Of a stretch of DNA of 64,000 nucleotides, positions 25,079 to 34,570 are shown piece by piece (the first letter of the stretch is position 1; every line of letters starts with the position of its first letter). The translations under genes were made by a program, and so were the position numbers. The stretch comes from Arthrobacter pigmenti (lineage in GTDB: Bacteria > Actinomycetota > Actinomycetes > Actinomycetales > Micrococcaceae): contig NZ_JAATJL010000001.1 in the NCBI RefSeq assembly GCF_011927905.1, positions 124,001-188,000 on the forward strand, read 5' to 3'. The notes below the pieces were generated by a model. That model did no database searches. It saw nothing but the letters and a program-made list of their open reading frames with translations, and was not told where the DNA came from.

Positions 25079-25852
25079 GTGGAGTTTGCCGTAGCTGGGG
25101 ATGGTGCGCGTCTGGCGTGGAAAGCCGAAGGCGCCGGCCACCCGCTGCTGCTTATTTCCGGCCAGGCTACGGATCTGGACGGTTGGGACCCTGTGGTGCC
25201 GAAACTGGCAGCGAATTTCCGCATCATCCGCTTCGACCATCGTGGAACCGGAGGCAGCGAGGAAGGCTCCGCCGAAGGCTATAGCACCCGCGGGTTCGCG
25301 AAGGATGCGCTGGCGGTGCTGGATGCCGCCGGCGTCGAAAAGGCCCATGTGTACGGACACTCCATGGGCGGGCGAGTGGCCCAGTGGCTCGCCATCGACG
25401 CACCGGACCGCGTGGGAGTGCTCATCCTCGCCGCAACGTCCCCGGGAGGCGCCATGGGCAGCGAGCGGGACAGTGATGCTACCCGCGCGCTGACCAGCGG
25501 CGATCCGGATCAGCTCGAACCGTTGTTCTTCGCCCCGGACTGGGCGGCTCGACATCCGGACGCCGTGAAGACCTTCTTCATCTCGCGTGCCTCGAAAAGC
25601 GCCAAAGTGCGCCACTTTCGTGCGAGTAAGGAGCACGACGCGCGGGACTCGCTTTCCGCCGTGCGCGCACCGACACTCATCCTCCACGGCACCGACGACG
25701 TGCTGACGCCGCTGGAAAATGCGCTTGTCCTCCACGAACTCATCACGGGCTCCACTCTGGTGAAGATCCCGCGGGGAAAGCACGGTTTCCACCTCGATCA
25801 CCCTGAGACAGTCGTCTGGATCAGGGACTTCATTCGGAGGAAGAAAAGATAG
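25079..25852 (+). CDS. alpha/beta hydrolase
   Basis: A 257-residue hydrolase. The nucleophile elbow is VYGHSMGGRVAQ (Ser near residue 95), the oxyanion-hole region is LLLISGQATDLDGWD, the acid is in LILHGTDDVLTP and the His in PRGKHGFHLDHPE. The substrate is unknown. The GTG at 25079 lies 6 nt after TAGACT (25067-25072), so translation is probably leaderless. Confidence 0.9.
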   Translation: MEFAVAGDGARLAWKAEGAGHPLLLISGQATDLDGWDPVVPKLAANFRIIRFDHRGTGGSEEGSAEGYSTRGFAKDALAVLDAAGVEKAHVYGHSMGGRVAQWLAIDAPDRVGVLILAATSPGGAMGSERDSDATRALTSGDPDQLEPLFFAPDWAARHPDAVKTFFISRASKSAKVRHFRASKEHDARDSLSAVRAPTLILHGTDDVLTPLENALVLHELITGSTLVKIPRGKHGFHLDHPETVVWIRDFIRRKKR

Positions 25853-25900
25853 TCGTGGCGGGATCTTACTGTTCGTCGTAAAAACTGCCATACTGAGTCG

Positions 25901-26881
25901 ATGATCTGCTCCGTCGCTGCCATCGTGCTTCCTCCCGTCGCAGCATTCGAGTTCGGCGTCGCCTGCGAAGTTTTCGGGATCGACCGCTCCGACCGCCAGG
26001 ACGGTGTACCCAAATTCGACTTCCGGGTCTGCACACCAAAACCTGGACTTCTCCCAGGCAAAACAGGTTTCTCCCTGCAGGTCACAGAGGACCTGTCCGC
26101 CACTGAGACCGCAGACCTGGTGATCATGCTGCCCTACAGCGTCAACTCACCGTGCCAACCCGAGGTTCACCAGGCACTCCGCGCTGCCCACGAACGCGGC
26201 GCGTGGGTACTTTCCGTGTGCAGCGGGGCGTTCGCCCTCGCCGAGGCAGGACTGCTCAACGGGCGACGCGCGGCGACGCACTGGATGTACTCCCAACAAC
26301 TCGCCAAGCAGTATCCGGAGGTTTCGGTCGATGAGAACGTGCTCTATGTCCAGGACGGCAACATCATCACCAGCGCCGGAACAGCGGCCGGCATCGACGC
26401 ATGCCTGCACCTGATCCGGACCGAACTCGGAGCCGCGGCGGCAACCAGCATCGCGCGGTCCATGGTGGTACCGCCACACCGTGCCGGCGGGCAGGCACAG
26501 TACATCGACCGCCCCATTTCCGTTTCCGAGTGTGACACCCTCGAAGACGTCCTCGTCTGGATGGACACCCACCTCAGCGAGGAACATTCCGTCAGCGCAC
26601 TCGCCGCACGCGCCCACATGTCCGAACGCACCTTCGCCCGGCGCTTCAAGGCTGAAACGGGTACGACGCCGGCCGCCTGGCTTGCAGCCCAGCGTGTCCT
26701 CCGGGCACAGGGCCTGTTGGAAGAAACCGACCTCAGCATTGAAGCGATTGCGAGGGAAACCGGGTTCGGGCAGGCTGTGTTGCTCCGTCATCACTTCCAG
26801 CGCACGCTTGGCACCAGTCCCGCGGCTTACCGGCGCACCTTCCGTGGCGTAACGCCGGCAACCGAACTAACTACCGTTTGA
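25901..26881 (+). CDS. GlxA-type transcriptional regulator (DJ-1/PfpI + AraC HTH)
   Basis: A 326-residue regulator. The N-terminal class I glutamine amidotransferase-like (DJ-1/PfpI) domain has the nucleophile elbow WVLSVCSGAFALAEAG. The C-terminal AraC-type double HTH is at residues about 225-320 (LAARAHMSERTFARRFKAET, then IEAIARETGFGQAVLLRHHF). The CATACT at 25889-25894 ends 6 nt before the ATG and has TTACTG 17 nt upstream of it, a good leaderless promoter. The ligand is unknown. Confidence 0.92.
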   Translation: MICSVAAIVLPPVAAFEFGVACEVFGIDRSDRQDGVPKFDFRVCTPKPGLLPGKTGFSLQVTEDLSATETADLVIMLPYSVNSPCQPEVHQALRAAHERGAWVLSVCSGAFALAEAGLLNGRRAATHWMYSQQLAKQYPEVSVDENVLYVQDGNIITSAGTAAGIDACLHLIRTELGAAAATSIARSMVVPPHRAGGQAQYIDRPISVSECDTLEDVLVWMDTHLSEEHSVSALAARAHMSERTFARRFKAETGTTPAAWLAAQRVLRAQGLLEETDLSIEAIARETGFGQAVLLRHHFQRTLGTSPAAYRRTFRGVTPATELTTV

Positions 26882-26895
26882 GATGAAAGGCACAC

Positions 26896-27312
26896 ATGCC
26901 GCACCACAATGACCCTGCCACCATCCAGAGGCTCCTTACAACGCCTGGCCGCTGGGCCGTCGTCGGTCTCTCCAATAATCCGCTGCGCCCGGCAGTGGGC
27001 GTAGCGAAGTTCCTCATCGACCGGCTGGGCATGGATGTTGTGCCCGTGAGCCTGAAGGGCGATGACGTTCACGGCCGGACCGGGTACACGAAGCTGCAGG
27101 ATGTGCCGGGGGAGATCGACGTCGTCGACTGCTTCGTGAACAGCCAGCGCGTTGGCGCGGTGGTGGACGACGCTATCGCTGTCGGCGCGAAGGCCGTCTG
27201 GCTGCAGCTGGGCGTGATCGACGAGGACGCGGCGCAGCGCGCCGCCGACGCAGGGCTCGACGTCATCATGAACGCCTGCCCCGCCATCGAGGCGCCTCGG
27301 CTGGGCCTGTAA
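26896..27312 (+). CDS. CoA-binding protein (YccU-like)
   Basis: A 138-residue CoA-binding Rossmann protein. It has RWAVVGLSNNPLRPAVGVAK, then DVVPVSLKGDDVHGRTGYTK, EIDVVDCFVNSQRVGAVVDD and a C-terminal MNACPAIEAPRLGL, the pattern of the CoA_binding_2 family. AAAGG precedes the ATG. It lies 14 bp after the GlxA regulator, probably in the same transcript. The physiological role of the family is not settled. Confidence 0.9.
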   Translation: MPHHNDPATIQRLLTTPGRWAVVGLSNNPLRPAVGVAKFLIDRLGMDVVPVSLKGDDVHGRTGYTKLQDVPGEIDVVDCFVNSQRVGAVVDDAIAVGAKAVWLQLGVIDEDAAQRAADAGLDVIMNACPAIEAPRLGL

Positions 27313-27314
27313 CG

Positions 27315-27352
27315 GTTGGAGAAGATGTAGCAGGAGCTACATCTTCTCCAAC
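27315..27352. terminator. 17-bp perfect bidirectional terminator hairpin
   Basis: Arms 27315-27331 and 27336-27352 are perfectly complementary (GTTGGAGAAGATGTAGC) with a 4-nt loop, AGGA. It lies 3 nt after the CoA-binding gene stop. Its right arm contains the last codons and the TAG stop (27337-27339) of the convergent DUF1206 gene. Confidence 0.9.
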
Positions 27353-28164
27353 GGCGCCCGCACAATGCTGTAGATCCCGTACGCGATCAAGCCAACCGCA
27401 ATCACGCCGAGGACCAACGCACCGAACGGTTGCTCCTGCAGGGACTTCAGGGCGCCGTCGAGCCCGGTGGAATCCTCCGGGTCTGCCCGCACCGTCGCGA
27501 CGATGAACAGAAGACCCAGCACCGCGAGCGCTACACCCTTTGCGCAGTAGCCGACGGCCCCGACCACCTTCACGGCCGTGCCCCAGGGCCGTCCGGGCAC
27601 CCGCTGCAGGTCCTCGAGGAACTTCCGCTTGGCACCCTTGTAAACGTAGTAGCCGCCGATGCCGATGACGGCGGCACCCAGCACGATCAGCAGTACGGCA
27701 CCGGCCGGGTTGGTCATCAGCGTCGAGGTGAATGTGCTGGTGGTCTGCCCACTGTCGGTCGAGCCGCCGAGCGCGTAGATGCCGAAGGTGACGCCGATCG
27801 CCGCGTAGGCAATTGCCTGCCCGATCGCCTTGAGCTTTCTGCCCCACTTCTCCTTGCTCTCGCGCCCGTTCCAGGCGAACGCCGCCTCACTGAGCTGGAA
27901 CAGGGCGAGCGCAACGCATCCGAGGAAACCGAACCAGAGCAGGAAGATCCCTCCCGGCTGCGCGGCCAGCTGCCCCATTGCCCCGGACTGGTCAGCGCTG
28001 CCGCTGCCACCCATCGCGATCCCAACGGCAATAAACCCGATGACAAGGTGCATGAGTCCGTTGGCGGCGAATCCCAGCCGGGCGGCCGTCTCGAATGCCT
28101 TGGAATCCGCTGCTTCCTCCGCCCCGTCAGCAATCTTTCGTGCGTGCCCACCGAGGTCTGCCAT
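27337..28164 (-). CDS. DUF1206 domain-containing membrane protein
   Basis: A 275-residue protein with six hydrophobic segments arranged as three pairs, matching the repeated DUF1206 module (AARLGFAANGLMHLVIGFIA; AIGQAIAYAAIGVTFGIYAL; VVGAVGYCAKGVALAVLGLL). Each repeat carries a G-x-x-A/C-x-G pattern. The function is unknown. AAGGAG precedes the ATG, with a -10-like TATAGA further upstream. The last codons (PLEKM) lie within the terminator hairpin. Confidence 0.9.
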   Translation of the reverse strand: MADLGGHARKIADGAEEAADSKAFETAARLGFAANGLMHLVIGFIAVGIAMGGSGSADQSGAMGQLAAQPGGIFLLWFGFLGCVALALFQLSEAAFAWNGRESKEKWGRKLKAIGQAIAYAAIGVTFGIYALGGSTDSGQTTSTFTSTLMTNPAGAVLLIVLGAAVIGIGGYYVYKGAKRKFLEDLQRVPGRPWGTAVKVVGAVGYCAKGVALAVLGLLFIVATVRADPEDSTGLDGALKSLQEQPFGALVLGVIAVGLIAYGIYSIVRAPLEKM

Positions 28165-28239
28165 TGTGTGTGCTCCTTGATCGTGATCCCTCTATATTGT
28201 CACTGCTTGATGTCACTGCTTGGCGGTACGCTCGTCGTT

Positions 28240-28647
28240 GTGGATGCAGCACAGCTTCGGGATACCTGCCTGTCGATGCCGGGCGCTTTCGAGGACTTCC
28301 CATTCGGGCCGGAGGCATCGGTCTTCAAGGTGCGGGCGCCGGGCGGTGCGGCGAAGATGTTCGCTCTCTCGGACCTCGATTCGTCATCCCTTTCCATCAG
28401 CCTCAAGTGCGAGCCGGCGCTCGCCGAGCAGCTGCGGGCCGCTCACCCGGAGATCACCGGTGCGTATCACATGAACAAGACCCACTGGAATGGCGTCGAC
28501 TGCACCGGAAACCTCCCCGATGGCATGCTGCGGGACATGATCGAAGACTCCTATGACCTCGTGGTGGACTCCCTGCCGAAGAAGGACAGGGAGTCGCTCG
28601 GATGGACCCGCCTGGCGCGATCCGGTGAGGCAGGCAGCAATGCCTGA
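28240..28647 (+). CDS. MmcQ/YjbR family DNA-binding protein
   Basis: A 135-residue protein. PGAFEDFPFGPEASVFKV near the start and CEPALAEQLRAAHPEIT and MNKTHWNGVDC later are the MmcQ/YjbR (CyaY-like fold) pattern. The GTG at 28240 is preferred because homologues begin near VDAAQLRDTCLSMPGAFED and TACGCT lies 7 nt upstream; an in-frame ATG at 28210 would add ten residues. It overlaps the next gene by 8 bp. The family has a DNA-binding-like fold but its role is unclear. Confidence 0.87.
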   Translation: MDAAQLRDTCLSMPGAFEDFPFGPEASVFKVRAPGGAAKMFALSDLDSSSLSISLKCEPALAEQLRAAHPEITGAYHMNKTHWNGVDCTGNLPDGMLRDMIEDSYDLVVDSLPKKDRESLGWTRLARSGEAGSNA

Positions 28648-29191
28648 GATCACTCACACAGCAGTCGGCTTCACCCGGACCGCCGTGTGGCCGGCAGGGT
28701 TCCGTCCGTTCCGTCACCGCATTCAAGTCGGCTCAGGTGAGGAGGCGTTCCGTCGCCTCGCTGAGGGGATCCTGACCTTCGACCTGCACCGCCGCGCCGG
28801 GCTCGAGGTGGCAGGGACCGCCCGCGCCGCCGTCGGGGTTGTGGTGGTGCCGCGCTTCGGCGTGGGGCCATTGCGACTGAACGCGCCGTGTGAGGTGGTG
28901 TGGGCAACGGACCTGCACAAAAATAACGACGACGACGGCACCCGCAGTCAGGCGCGCACCGCCCGCCGGTCCGGCTTTGGCTACGCCACCCTGCCCGGCC
29001 ACCCGGAATGCGGGGAGGAGGCGTTCATCGCGGAGCTCGCGGTGGACGGCACCGTCTACTTCGACCTGCGCGCCTACAGCCGCCACGGACACTGGTTCTA
29101 CCAGCTGGGCGCACCCGTAGCCCGGTTCTGCCAGTGGTGGGTCACCCGGCGATACCTGGCAGCGGCCCGTTCCCTCGCACGCGCAGGATAG
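28640..29191 (+). CDS. DUF1990 (UPF0548) domain-containing protein
   Basis: A 183-residue protein. The family pattern is visible: EAFRRLAEGILTFDLHRRAG, then VVVVPRFGVGPLRLNAPCEV, FGYATLPGHPECGEEAFIAE and VARFCQWWVTRRYLAAA. The ATG at 28640 overlaps the stop of the YjbR gene, so the pair is coupled. The function is unknown; a lipid- or polyketide-like ligand is only a guess and I make no claim. Confidence 0.88.
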   Translation: MPEITHTAVGFTRTAVWPAGFRPFRHRIQVGSGEEAFRRLAEGILTFDLHRRAGLEVAGTARAAVGVVVVPRFGVGPLRLNAPCEVVWATDLHKNNDDDGTRSQARTARRSGFGYATLPGHPECGEEAFIAELAVDGTVYFDLRAYSRHGHWFYQLGAPVARFCQWWVTRRYLAAARSLARAG

Positions 29192-29200
29192 CTTGGAGCC

Positions 29201-29833
29201 ATGACCTGGACGCCAGAGCAGTATGCCGAGTTCATCCGATCACATGCGGACGCCGAGGGCCGGCTGCCCAGCTATCAACAAGAGTGGATGACCTTCCCAT
29301 TCGATGTCCCAAGCCTTCCCATCAAGCCGTGGTTGGATCCGGTGGTTCCGGAACCGGAGCGGTTCGGTGTACGGCCCGAAGATTGCCGGGCGTGCGCCCA
29401 ACAGGATCAGGGCATATGGCTCAACGAGAACTGGCGTCTATTCGCTTGTGAACCCACAGGATTGCCGGTGCTGCTGATGCTGCAACCCCGCAAACATTAT
29501 GATTTCGCTGACCTCCCAGATGAACTCGCTGCCGAAATGGGTGTGCTTCTGCGGCATATCGCGGCTGCCGTCGAAGGCATGGACAACATCGAAAGAGTGC
29601 ACATGGACAGGTGGGGCGACGGCAGCGCACATCTGCACTGGTTCATCACCGGACGTCCAACCGGTCAGCTGCAGCTGAGGGGCACCTTCTGCGCGGTGTG
29701 GGAAGTCGTGATGCCTGCCCTGCCGCAGGACGTGATCGACGCCCACTCGGTTGAAGTCGCAAGACGGCTTCAGGCAAGCTTTGGCGGCTCCATCACGTCC
29801 GAATCACAGGCCGAAGGCGCCGCAAAAAGCTGA
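29201..29833 (+). CDS. HIT-like hypothetical protein
   Basis: A 210-residue soluble protein. The segment LFACEPTGLPVLLMLQPRKHYDF followed by ERVHMDRWGDGSAHLHWFITGRP resembles a HIT fold with a HxHW motif instead of the full HxHxH triad. Nucleotide hydrolase activity cannot be assumed. TAGCTT (29189-29194) ends 6 nt before the ATG, a leaderless arrangement, although GGAG also lies in that gap. Confidence 0.72.
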   Translation: MTWTPEQYAEFIRSHADAEGRLPSYQQEWMTFPFDVPSLPIKPWLDPVVPEPERFGVRPEDCRACAQQDQGIWLNENWRLFACEPTGLPVLLMLQPRKHYDFADLPDELAAEMGVLLRHIAAAVEGMDNIERVHMDRWGDGSAHLHWFITGRPTGQLQLRGTFCAVWEVVMPALPQDVIDAHSVEVARRLQASFGGSITSESQAEGAAKS

Positions 29834-29836
29834 GCA

Positions 29837-29864
29837 GCAGCTTCCCGGCGAAAGACCGGGCTGC
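29837..29864. terminator. bidirectional terminator hairpin
   Basis: GCAG(c)tt-CCCGG (29837-29848) pairs with CCGGG-CTGC (29856-29864) around a CGAAAGA loop, with a small bulge. It lies between the convergent HIT-like and DUF1304 genes. Longer flanking arms (near-match of GGCGCCGCAAAA with TTTTGCGCGCC) extend into the end of the HIT-like gene. Confidence 0.65.
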
Positions 29865-29887
29865 GCAGATCTTTTGCGCGCCGCATT

Positions 29888-30274
29888 TCAGAAGGACACG
29901 ATTACCATGCCAACCAGCGCCACCAGCGGCGGAACCCCCTGAATCAGCGCACCGATCCACAGCGCGCGGATGGTGACAAAGAGTACGACGGCGGCCAGCA
30001 CCATGGATCCCAGCGCCATCACGATCATCCCGTACCCCACAAGGGTTCCCGAGAGCGCCAGGCCGATGATCACCCCGGCGGCGAGGAACAGGTTGTAGAA
30101 GCCCTGGTTGAAGGCCATGGGCCGGAGGATGTTGGCGTGCTCCTGGGAACGGACGTCGAACTTCCGCCACACTGACGGGTGACGCCAACGGATGGTCTCC
30201 AGGACAAAGATGTAGACGTGCAACAGAGCCGCAATCAAAGCAAACAGCGCAATGGGAAGCGGGAATGTCGTCAT
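29888..30274 (-). CDS. DUF1304 domain-containing membrane protein
   Basis: A 128-residue protein with four transmembrane helices. The first is followed by ETIRWRHPSVWRKFDV, and the loop MAFNQGFYNLFLAAGVIIGL is diagnostic for DUF1304. The function is unknown. TAGGGT (30281-30286, minus strand) lies 6 nt before the ATG, so the mRNA is likely leaderless. Confidence 0.9.
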   Translation of the reverse strand: MTTFPLPIALFALIAALLHVYIFVLETIRWRHPSVWRKFDVRSQEHANILRPMAFNQGFYNLFLAAGVIIGLALSGTLVGYGMIVMALGSMVLAAVVLFVTIRALWIGALIQGVPPLVALVGMVIVSF

Positions 30275-30378
30275 GAAACAACCCTATCCGCTGGCCTGCT
30301 GCAACCTCTCCTCGGGCCGGTAACGATCTGGGCAGCGGCGGCCGGGTGGGCAGCAGTCGCAGCCGGCCGCAGCCCCAC

Positions 30379-32679
30379 TCAGCCGAAGTACTTCGGCAGC
30401 GTCGCTTCGTGTGCTTCCTTCAGCTCGGCGAGCGGGAGGGTGAAGTGACCCTGCACATCCAGCGCCTGGTTCTCCGCGTCCACCACTCCGATACGAAGCC
30501 GCGGGAAGTTCCGTGCAGTGCACATGTCGTTGAACCGCACCTCTTCGGAACGGGGAACAGCGACGACGGCGCGGGCCTGGCTCTCGCTGAACAGTGCAGT
30601 GAACGGGTCGATTCCGTCGCGCTCGCACAGCTCATCGATCCCGATCCGGGCACCGACACCGAAACGCAGCGCTGCTTCGGCGAGTGCGGCTGCGAGCCCG
30701 CCCTCGGAGAGGTCGTGTGCGCCGTCGATCATGCCGTCACGCGACGAGTTCACGAGGATCGCAGCGAGCGTCTTCTCGGCGTCGAGATCCAGAACCGGCG
30801 GCTGTCCGCCGAGGTGTCCGCGCAGGTTCGCCCACTCCGATCCGTCCAGCTCGTCGCGGGTGGTACCCAGGAGGTAGATGGCCTGCCCGTCCTCGCGCCA
30901 GCCCGAAGGCGTGCGGCGGGCGACGTCGTCGAACACGCCCAGCACACCCACCACCGGGGTGGGATGGATGGCCACGCCGCCGGTCTGGTTGTACAGCGAA
31001 ACGTTACCGCCGGTCACCGGAACTCCCAGCTCCTGGCATGCATCGGCCAGCCCGCGGACGGATTCGGCGAACTGCCACATGACCTCGGGATCCTCGGGCG
31101 AGCCAAAGTTGAGGCAGTCGGTCACGGCCATCGGCTTTGCACCCGACGTAGCCACATTCCGGTACGCCTCCGCCAGCGCCAGCCGGGCGCCGTCGTACGG
31201 GTTCAGGTAGGAGTAGCGGCCGTTGGCGTCCGTCGAAAGTGCAATGCCGAGGCCAGTCTCCTCATCGACCCGGACCACACCGGCGTCGTCGGGCATGGCC
31301 AGTGCGGTGTTGCCCTGCACGAAGCGGTCGTACTGGTTGGTTATCCAGTCCTTGGAACACATGTTCGGCGAGGCCATCAGCTCAAGCACGGCGCCACGAA
31401 GGTCTACCGGGCGCTCCCCGTCGAAGGAATCGGCCTGCACGCCGTCCAGCCACGCGGGACGGTTGTACGGACGCTCGTAGACCGGGCCGTCGTGAGCGAC
31501 CGTGCGGGGGTCGACGTCGACAATCTTCTCGCCCGCCCACTCGATGATGAGGCGGCCGGTGTCGGTCACCTCGCCGAGCCACGAGTACTCGACGTTCCAC
31601 TTCTCCATGATCGCCTCGAAGGCGGCGACGTTCTCCGGCGTCACGACCGCCATCATGCGTTCCTGGGACTCGGACATGAGGATCTCGCCCGGGGTCAGCG
31701 ACGGATCACGAAGCAGGACGTTGGTGAGCTCTACGTGCATGCCGCCGTCGCCGTTGGATGCGAGCTCGGACGTGGCACAGGAGATCCCAGCGGCACCAAG
31801 GTCCTGGATTCCCTCCACCACGGAGGCCTTGAACAGCTCCAGACAGCACTCGATCAGCACCTTCTCGGCGAAGGGATCGCCCACCTGGACAGCGGGGCGC
31901 TTAGCCGGCCTGCCGGACGTCTCAGTGGAATCGAACGATTCCGAAGCCAGCACCGACGCGCCGCCAATGCCGTCACCGCCGGTCCGCGCACCGAACAGCA
32001 CAACGCGATTGCCGACACCGGACGCATTAGCCAGGCGGATGTCCTCATGCCGCAGCACGCCGACCGCCAGCGCGTTCACCAGCGGGTTGCCCTGGTAGAC
32101 GGAATCGAACACCACTTCGCCGCCCACGTTCGGCAGTCCGAGGGAGTTACCGTAGCCGCCGATGCCGGCCACAATCCCGTGCACCAGCCGTGCAGTGTCC
32201 GGGTGGTCGATCGCCCCGAAGCGCAGCGGGTCCATGACGGCCACGGGCCGTGCACCCATCGAGATGATGTCGCGGACAATGCCGCCGACGCCCGTCGCAG
32301 CACCCTGGTACGGCTCCACGAAGGAGGGGTGGTTGTGGGACTCGACCTTGAAGGTCACCGCCCAGCCGTCACCGATATCGACGACGCCGGCATTTTCGCC
32401 GATGCCGACCAGGAGGTGCTCCTTCATGGCTTCGGTAACCTTGTCGCCGAACTGGCGCAGGTGCACCTTGGAGGACTTGTAGGAGCAGTGCTCGCTCCAC
32501 ATCACCGAGTACATGGCGAGTTCAGCCGCGGTTGGACGGCGGCCGAGGATCTCGACCACGCGCTGGTACTCGTTCTCTTTCAGGCCCAGTTCGGCCCAGG
32601 GGAGCTCCTGGTCCGGGGTCTGAGAGGCATGCTCAACCGTGTCGATGTTGAACTTCTTGGACGTTGTTCCTGTGGTCAC
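30379..32679 (-). CDS. purL: phosphoribosylformylglycinamidine synthase subunit PurL
   Basis: A 766-residue PurL, the small ATP-dependent synthetase of the three-part FGAM synthase (PurS, PurQ, PurL). It converts FGAR plus glutamine-derived ammonia to FGAM in purine synthesis. Visible are [19 protein letters not shown] (His and Lys of the active site), [31 protein letters not shown] and [20 protein letters not shown]. The GTG at 32677-32679 overlaps the purQ stop (GTGA), so purS-purQ-purL are one coupled operon. Confidence 0.97.
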   Translation of the reverse strand: MTTGTTSKKFNIDTVEHASQTPDQELPWAELGLKENEYQRVVEILGRRPTAAELAMYSVMWSEHCSYKSSKVHLRQFGDKVTEAMKEHLLVGIGENAGVVDIGDGWAVTFKVESHNHPSFVEPYQGAATGVGGIVRDIISMGARPVAVMDPLRFGAIDHPDTARLVHGIVAGIGGYGNSLGLPNVGGEVVFDSVYQGNPLVNALAVGVLRHEDIRLANASGVGNRVVLFGARTGGDGIGGASVLASESFDSTETSGRPAKRPAVQVGDPFAEKVLIECCLELFKASVVEGIQDLGAAGISCATSELASNGDGGMHVELTNVLLRDPSLTPGEILMSESQERMMAVVTPENVAAFEAIMEKWNVEYSWLGEVTDTGRLIIEWAGEKIVDVDPRTVAHDGPVYERPYNRPAWLDGVQADSFDGERPVDLRGAVLELMASPNMCSKDWITNQYDRFVQGNTALAMPDDAGVVRVDEETGLGIALSTDANGRYSYLNPYDGARLALAEAYRNVATSGAKPMAVTDCLNFGSPEDPEVMWQFAESVRGLADACQELGVPVTGGNVSLYNQTGGVAIHPTPVVGVLGVFDDVARRTPSGWREDGQAIYLLGTTRDELDGSEWANLRGHLGGQPPVLDLDAEKTLAAILVNSSRDGMIDGAHDLSEGGLAAALAEAALRFGVGARIGIDELCERDGIDPFTALFSESQARAVVAVPRSEEVRFNDMCTARNFPRLRIGVVDAENQALDVQGHFTLPLAELKEAHEATLPKYFG

Positions 32680-33455
32680 TTGTTAACCAGTTTCTGCAGT
32701 ACCGAAGTGAAGATGCCGAGTCCGTCGACGCCTCCGCGGACGTCAACCTCGCCGAACGCTGAGGAGTCAGGGCCGAAGCCGGCTTCCACCGCATGCTCCG
32801 GGTGGGGCATGAGCCCGACAACGTTCCCGTGCTTGTTCGTGATTCCGGCGATGTCGCGGCGGGAACCGTTCGGGTTGCCGCCCACGTAGCGAAAGACCAC
32901 GCGGCCTTCACCCTCGAGTTCGTCCAGGGTGTGCTCGTCGGCAACGAACTGCCCGTCCTGGTTCTTCATCGGGATGACAACTTCGCTGCCTTCGGAGTAC
33001 GACGACGTCCACGCCGTCGTGCTGTTCTCCACGGCCAGGCGCTGGTCGCGGCAGAGGAAGTGCAAGTGGTTGTTCTTGATCATGGAACCGGGCAGCAGGT
33101 GCGCCTCGGTGAGGACCTGGAAACCGTTGCAGATGCCCAGCACGGGAAGCGATCCACCGGAAGCGGCTGCAGTGATCTGCTCCATCAGCGGGGCAAACCG
33201 CGAAATGGCACCGGCGCGCAGGTAGTCGCCGTAGGAGAAACCACCGGGAATGATGACGGCGTCCACGTCCTTGAGATCGTGGTCCGCATGCCAGAGCGCG
33301 ACGCCGGTGCCTCCTGCGAGCCGGACGGCACGGAGCGCGTCGCGGTCATCGAGGGAACCGGGGAAGGTGACGACGCCGACGCGGATCCCGGAAAGGTTGG
33401 AATCAACAGCGTCAACGTCCGTCAGCGAGCCGATCAACGGAACTTCAACGCTCAC
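32676..33455 (-). CDS. purQ: phosphoribosylformylglycinamidine synthase subunit PurQ
   Basis: A 259-residue glutaminase subunit. The nucleophile is in [20 protein letters not shown] (Cys of GICNGFQ), and the other triad members are near [20 protein letters not shown]. The N-terminus has about 20 residues before [19 protein letters not shown], longer than most PurQ. A start further in is possible, but the GTG at 33453-33455 overlaps the purS stop (GTGA), which supports it. PurQ supplies ammonia to PurL. Confidence 0.96.
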   Translation of the reverse strand: MSVEVPLIGSLTDVDAVDSNLSGIRVGVVTFPGSLDDRDALRAVRLAGGTGVALWHADHDLKDVDAVIIPGGFSYGDYLRAGAISRFAPLMEQITAAASGGSLPVLGICNGFQVLTEAHLLPGSMIKNNHLHFLCRDQRLAVENSTTAWTSSYSEGSEVVIPMKNQDGQFVADEHTLDELEGEGRVVFRYVGGNPNGSRRDIAGITNKHGNVVGLMPHPEHAVEAGFGPDSSAFGEVDVRGGVDGLGIFTSVLQKLVNK

Positions 33456-33709
33456 TGGGCGTCCTCAATGACCTCGACCCGGGTCACGTCCTCGATCACC
33501 GGGTTGGACAGCAGTGTGGTCGCGGCGCTTCGCGCGTGTTCAAGGACTTCCTCGGTGACGTCACCCTCGATGGTCAGTTCGAACCGCTTGCCCTGACGGA
33601 CCTCGGCGAAACCTGTGAACCCGAGCCGGGGGAGGGCACCGGCGATGGCCTTGCCCTGCGGATCGAGGATTTCAGGTTTGGGCATGACGTCAACAACGAT
33701 CCGGGGCAT
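33452..33709 (-). CDS. purS: phosphoribosylformylglycinamidine synthase subunit PurS
   Basis: An 85-residue PurS, the small subunit that docks PurQ on PurL. It begins PRIVVDVMPKPEILDPQGKA and contains LGFTGFAEVRQGKRFELTIE, the conserved family core. The ATG at 33707-33709 has AGGAG about 8 nt upstream. It is first in the purSQL operon, with a 191-bp gap to the lipoprotein gene upstream that probably carries the operon promoter. Confidence 0.95.
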   Translation of the reverse strand: MPRIVVDVMPKPEILDPQGKAIAGALPRLGFTGFAEVRQGKRFELTIEGDVTEEVLEHARSAATTLLSNPVIEDVTRVEVIEDAQ

Positions 33710-33900
33710 CCGGCAACTCCTGTTAAGTAAGAACAGCGCTTTTAAATGCGGTTGCCCGACGGGTGCCGTCTCACGCTCAGAAACCAAGCGTCCACTCTCA
33801 ATTGAGGACACGATCCGGCGCTCCGCGAGCTTGCTGTCCCATTCTACCGGCCCATCGAGGGCATCCGTGACCCGGTTTCATAGGCCCGAAAAGGAAGCGT

Positions 33901-34515
33901 CTAGCGTGCCCCGGACGTTCCGAGGATGGACTCAAGTGCGTTCCACCGAGAGATCTCACAGCCATCGGTGGCCGCGAACGACGCCGAGACCCGCTTACCG
34001 TCCACGGTGCCCTTGACCGATGCCGTCTGTGGGCCCCCGTACTGCTGCGTGCACATCCGGTTGGGGTCGGGCTTGGCGGTGAAGAACGCTGCACCCAATT
34101 CCTTCACGGCCGCGCACGCTGCCTCCGGATTGGGCAGGGTGGTGGCCTCTCCAACGCCATCCGCGGTGCACTCCAACACGTACTGCGTTGCCTCGGCCTC
34201 CGGACTCTGCTTGATGCTGATGTTCAGCATCGCGGTACCGACGGCGGCGGGGTCGCTGGGAAGCGTAGGGCTTGGTTTCGGCGAATCTGTTGGCATGGTG
34301 CTCTCTGAATCAGTGGGGGAGCCGGACGCAGATCCTGCAGGATCCGTTGGCTCCGTGGATGAGTCGGTCGAGTCAGTGGGTGCGGGCGTCAGGTCAGCAC
34401 CGGGATTGCTGCCCGGCGCGCCGCACCCCGCCAACAGCACAGCGAGTACGGCGCCTGCCAGTAGACCTGTGCTTCTGACGGTGGCGCTGCTTGTGGCGTC
34501 GCCTATGGATCTCAT
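33901..34515 (-). CDS. lipoprotein with subtilisin-inhibitor-like (SSI) domain
   Basis: A 204-residue secreted lipoprotein. The signal peptide GLLAGAVLAVLLAGC has a lipobox. A Thr/Ser/Pro/Asp linker follows to about residue 90. The C-terminal domain of about 105 residues resembles the Streptomyces subtilisin inhibitor family: YVLECTADG, PEAACAAVKELGAAF, PNRMCTQQYGG and ATDGCEISRW supply four cysteines in the order expected for the two SSI disulfides. By SSI alignment the P1 residue would be Gln after MCT. AGGAGG lies 6 nt before the ATG. A large secreted subtilase is encoded 1.2 kb away. Confidence 0.78.
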   Translation of the reverse strand: MRSIGDATSSATVRSTGLLAGAVLAVLLAGCGAPGSNPGADLTPAPTDSTDSSTEPTDPAGSASGSPTDSESTMPTDSPKPSPTLPSDPAAVGTAMLNISIKQSPEAEATQYVLECTADGVGEATTLPNPEAACAAVKELGAAFFTAKPDPNRMCTQQYGGPQTASVKGTVDGKRVSASFAATDGCEISRWNALESILGTSGAR

Positions 34516-34570
34516 GGGAAACCTCCTTGTTGCCCTCAACGTCTCGCGGCCCTTTGAGTTCCGGGCCGCA

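Noticed and set aside
27430..28647. A long + strand frame that would give the YjbR gene a 270-residue N-terminal extension
   Set aside because: The extension is antisense to the DUF1206 gene; YjbR homology and a -10 hexamer place the start at 28240.
30346..32889. An 847-codon open frame on the + strand opposite purL
   Set aside because: It is antisense to an unmistakable PurL and results from codon bias; its translation is low-complexity and matches no family.
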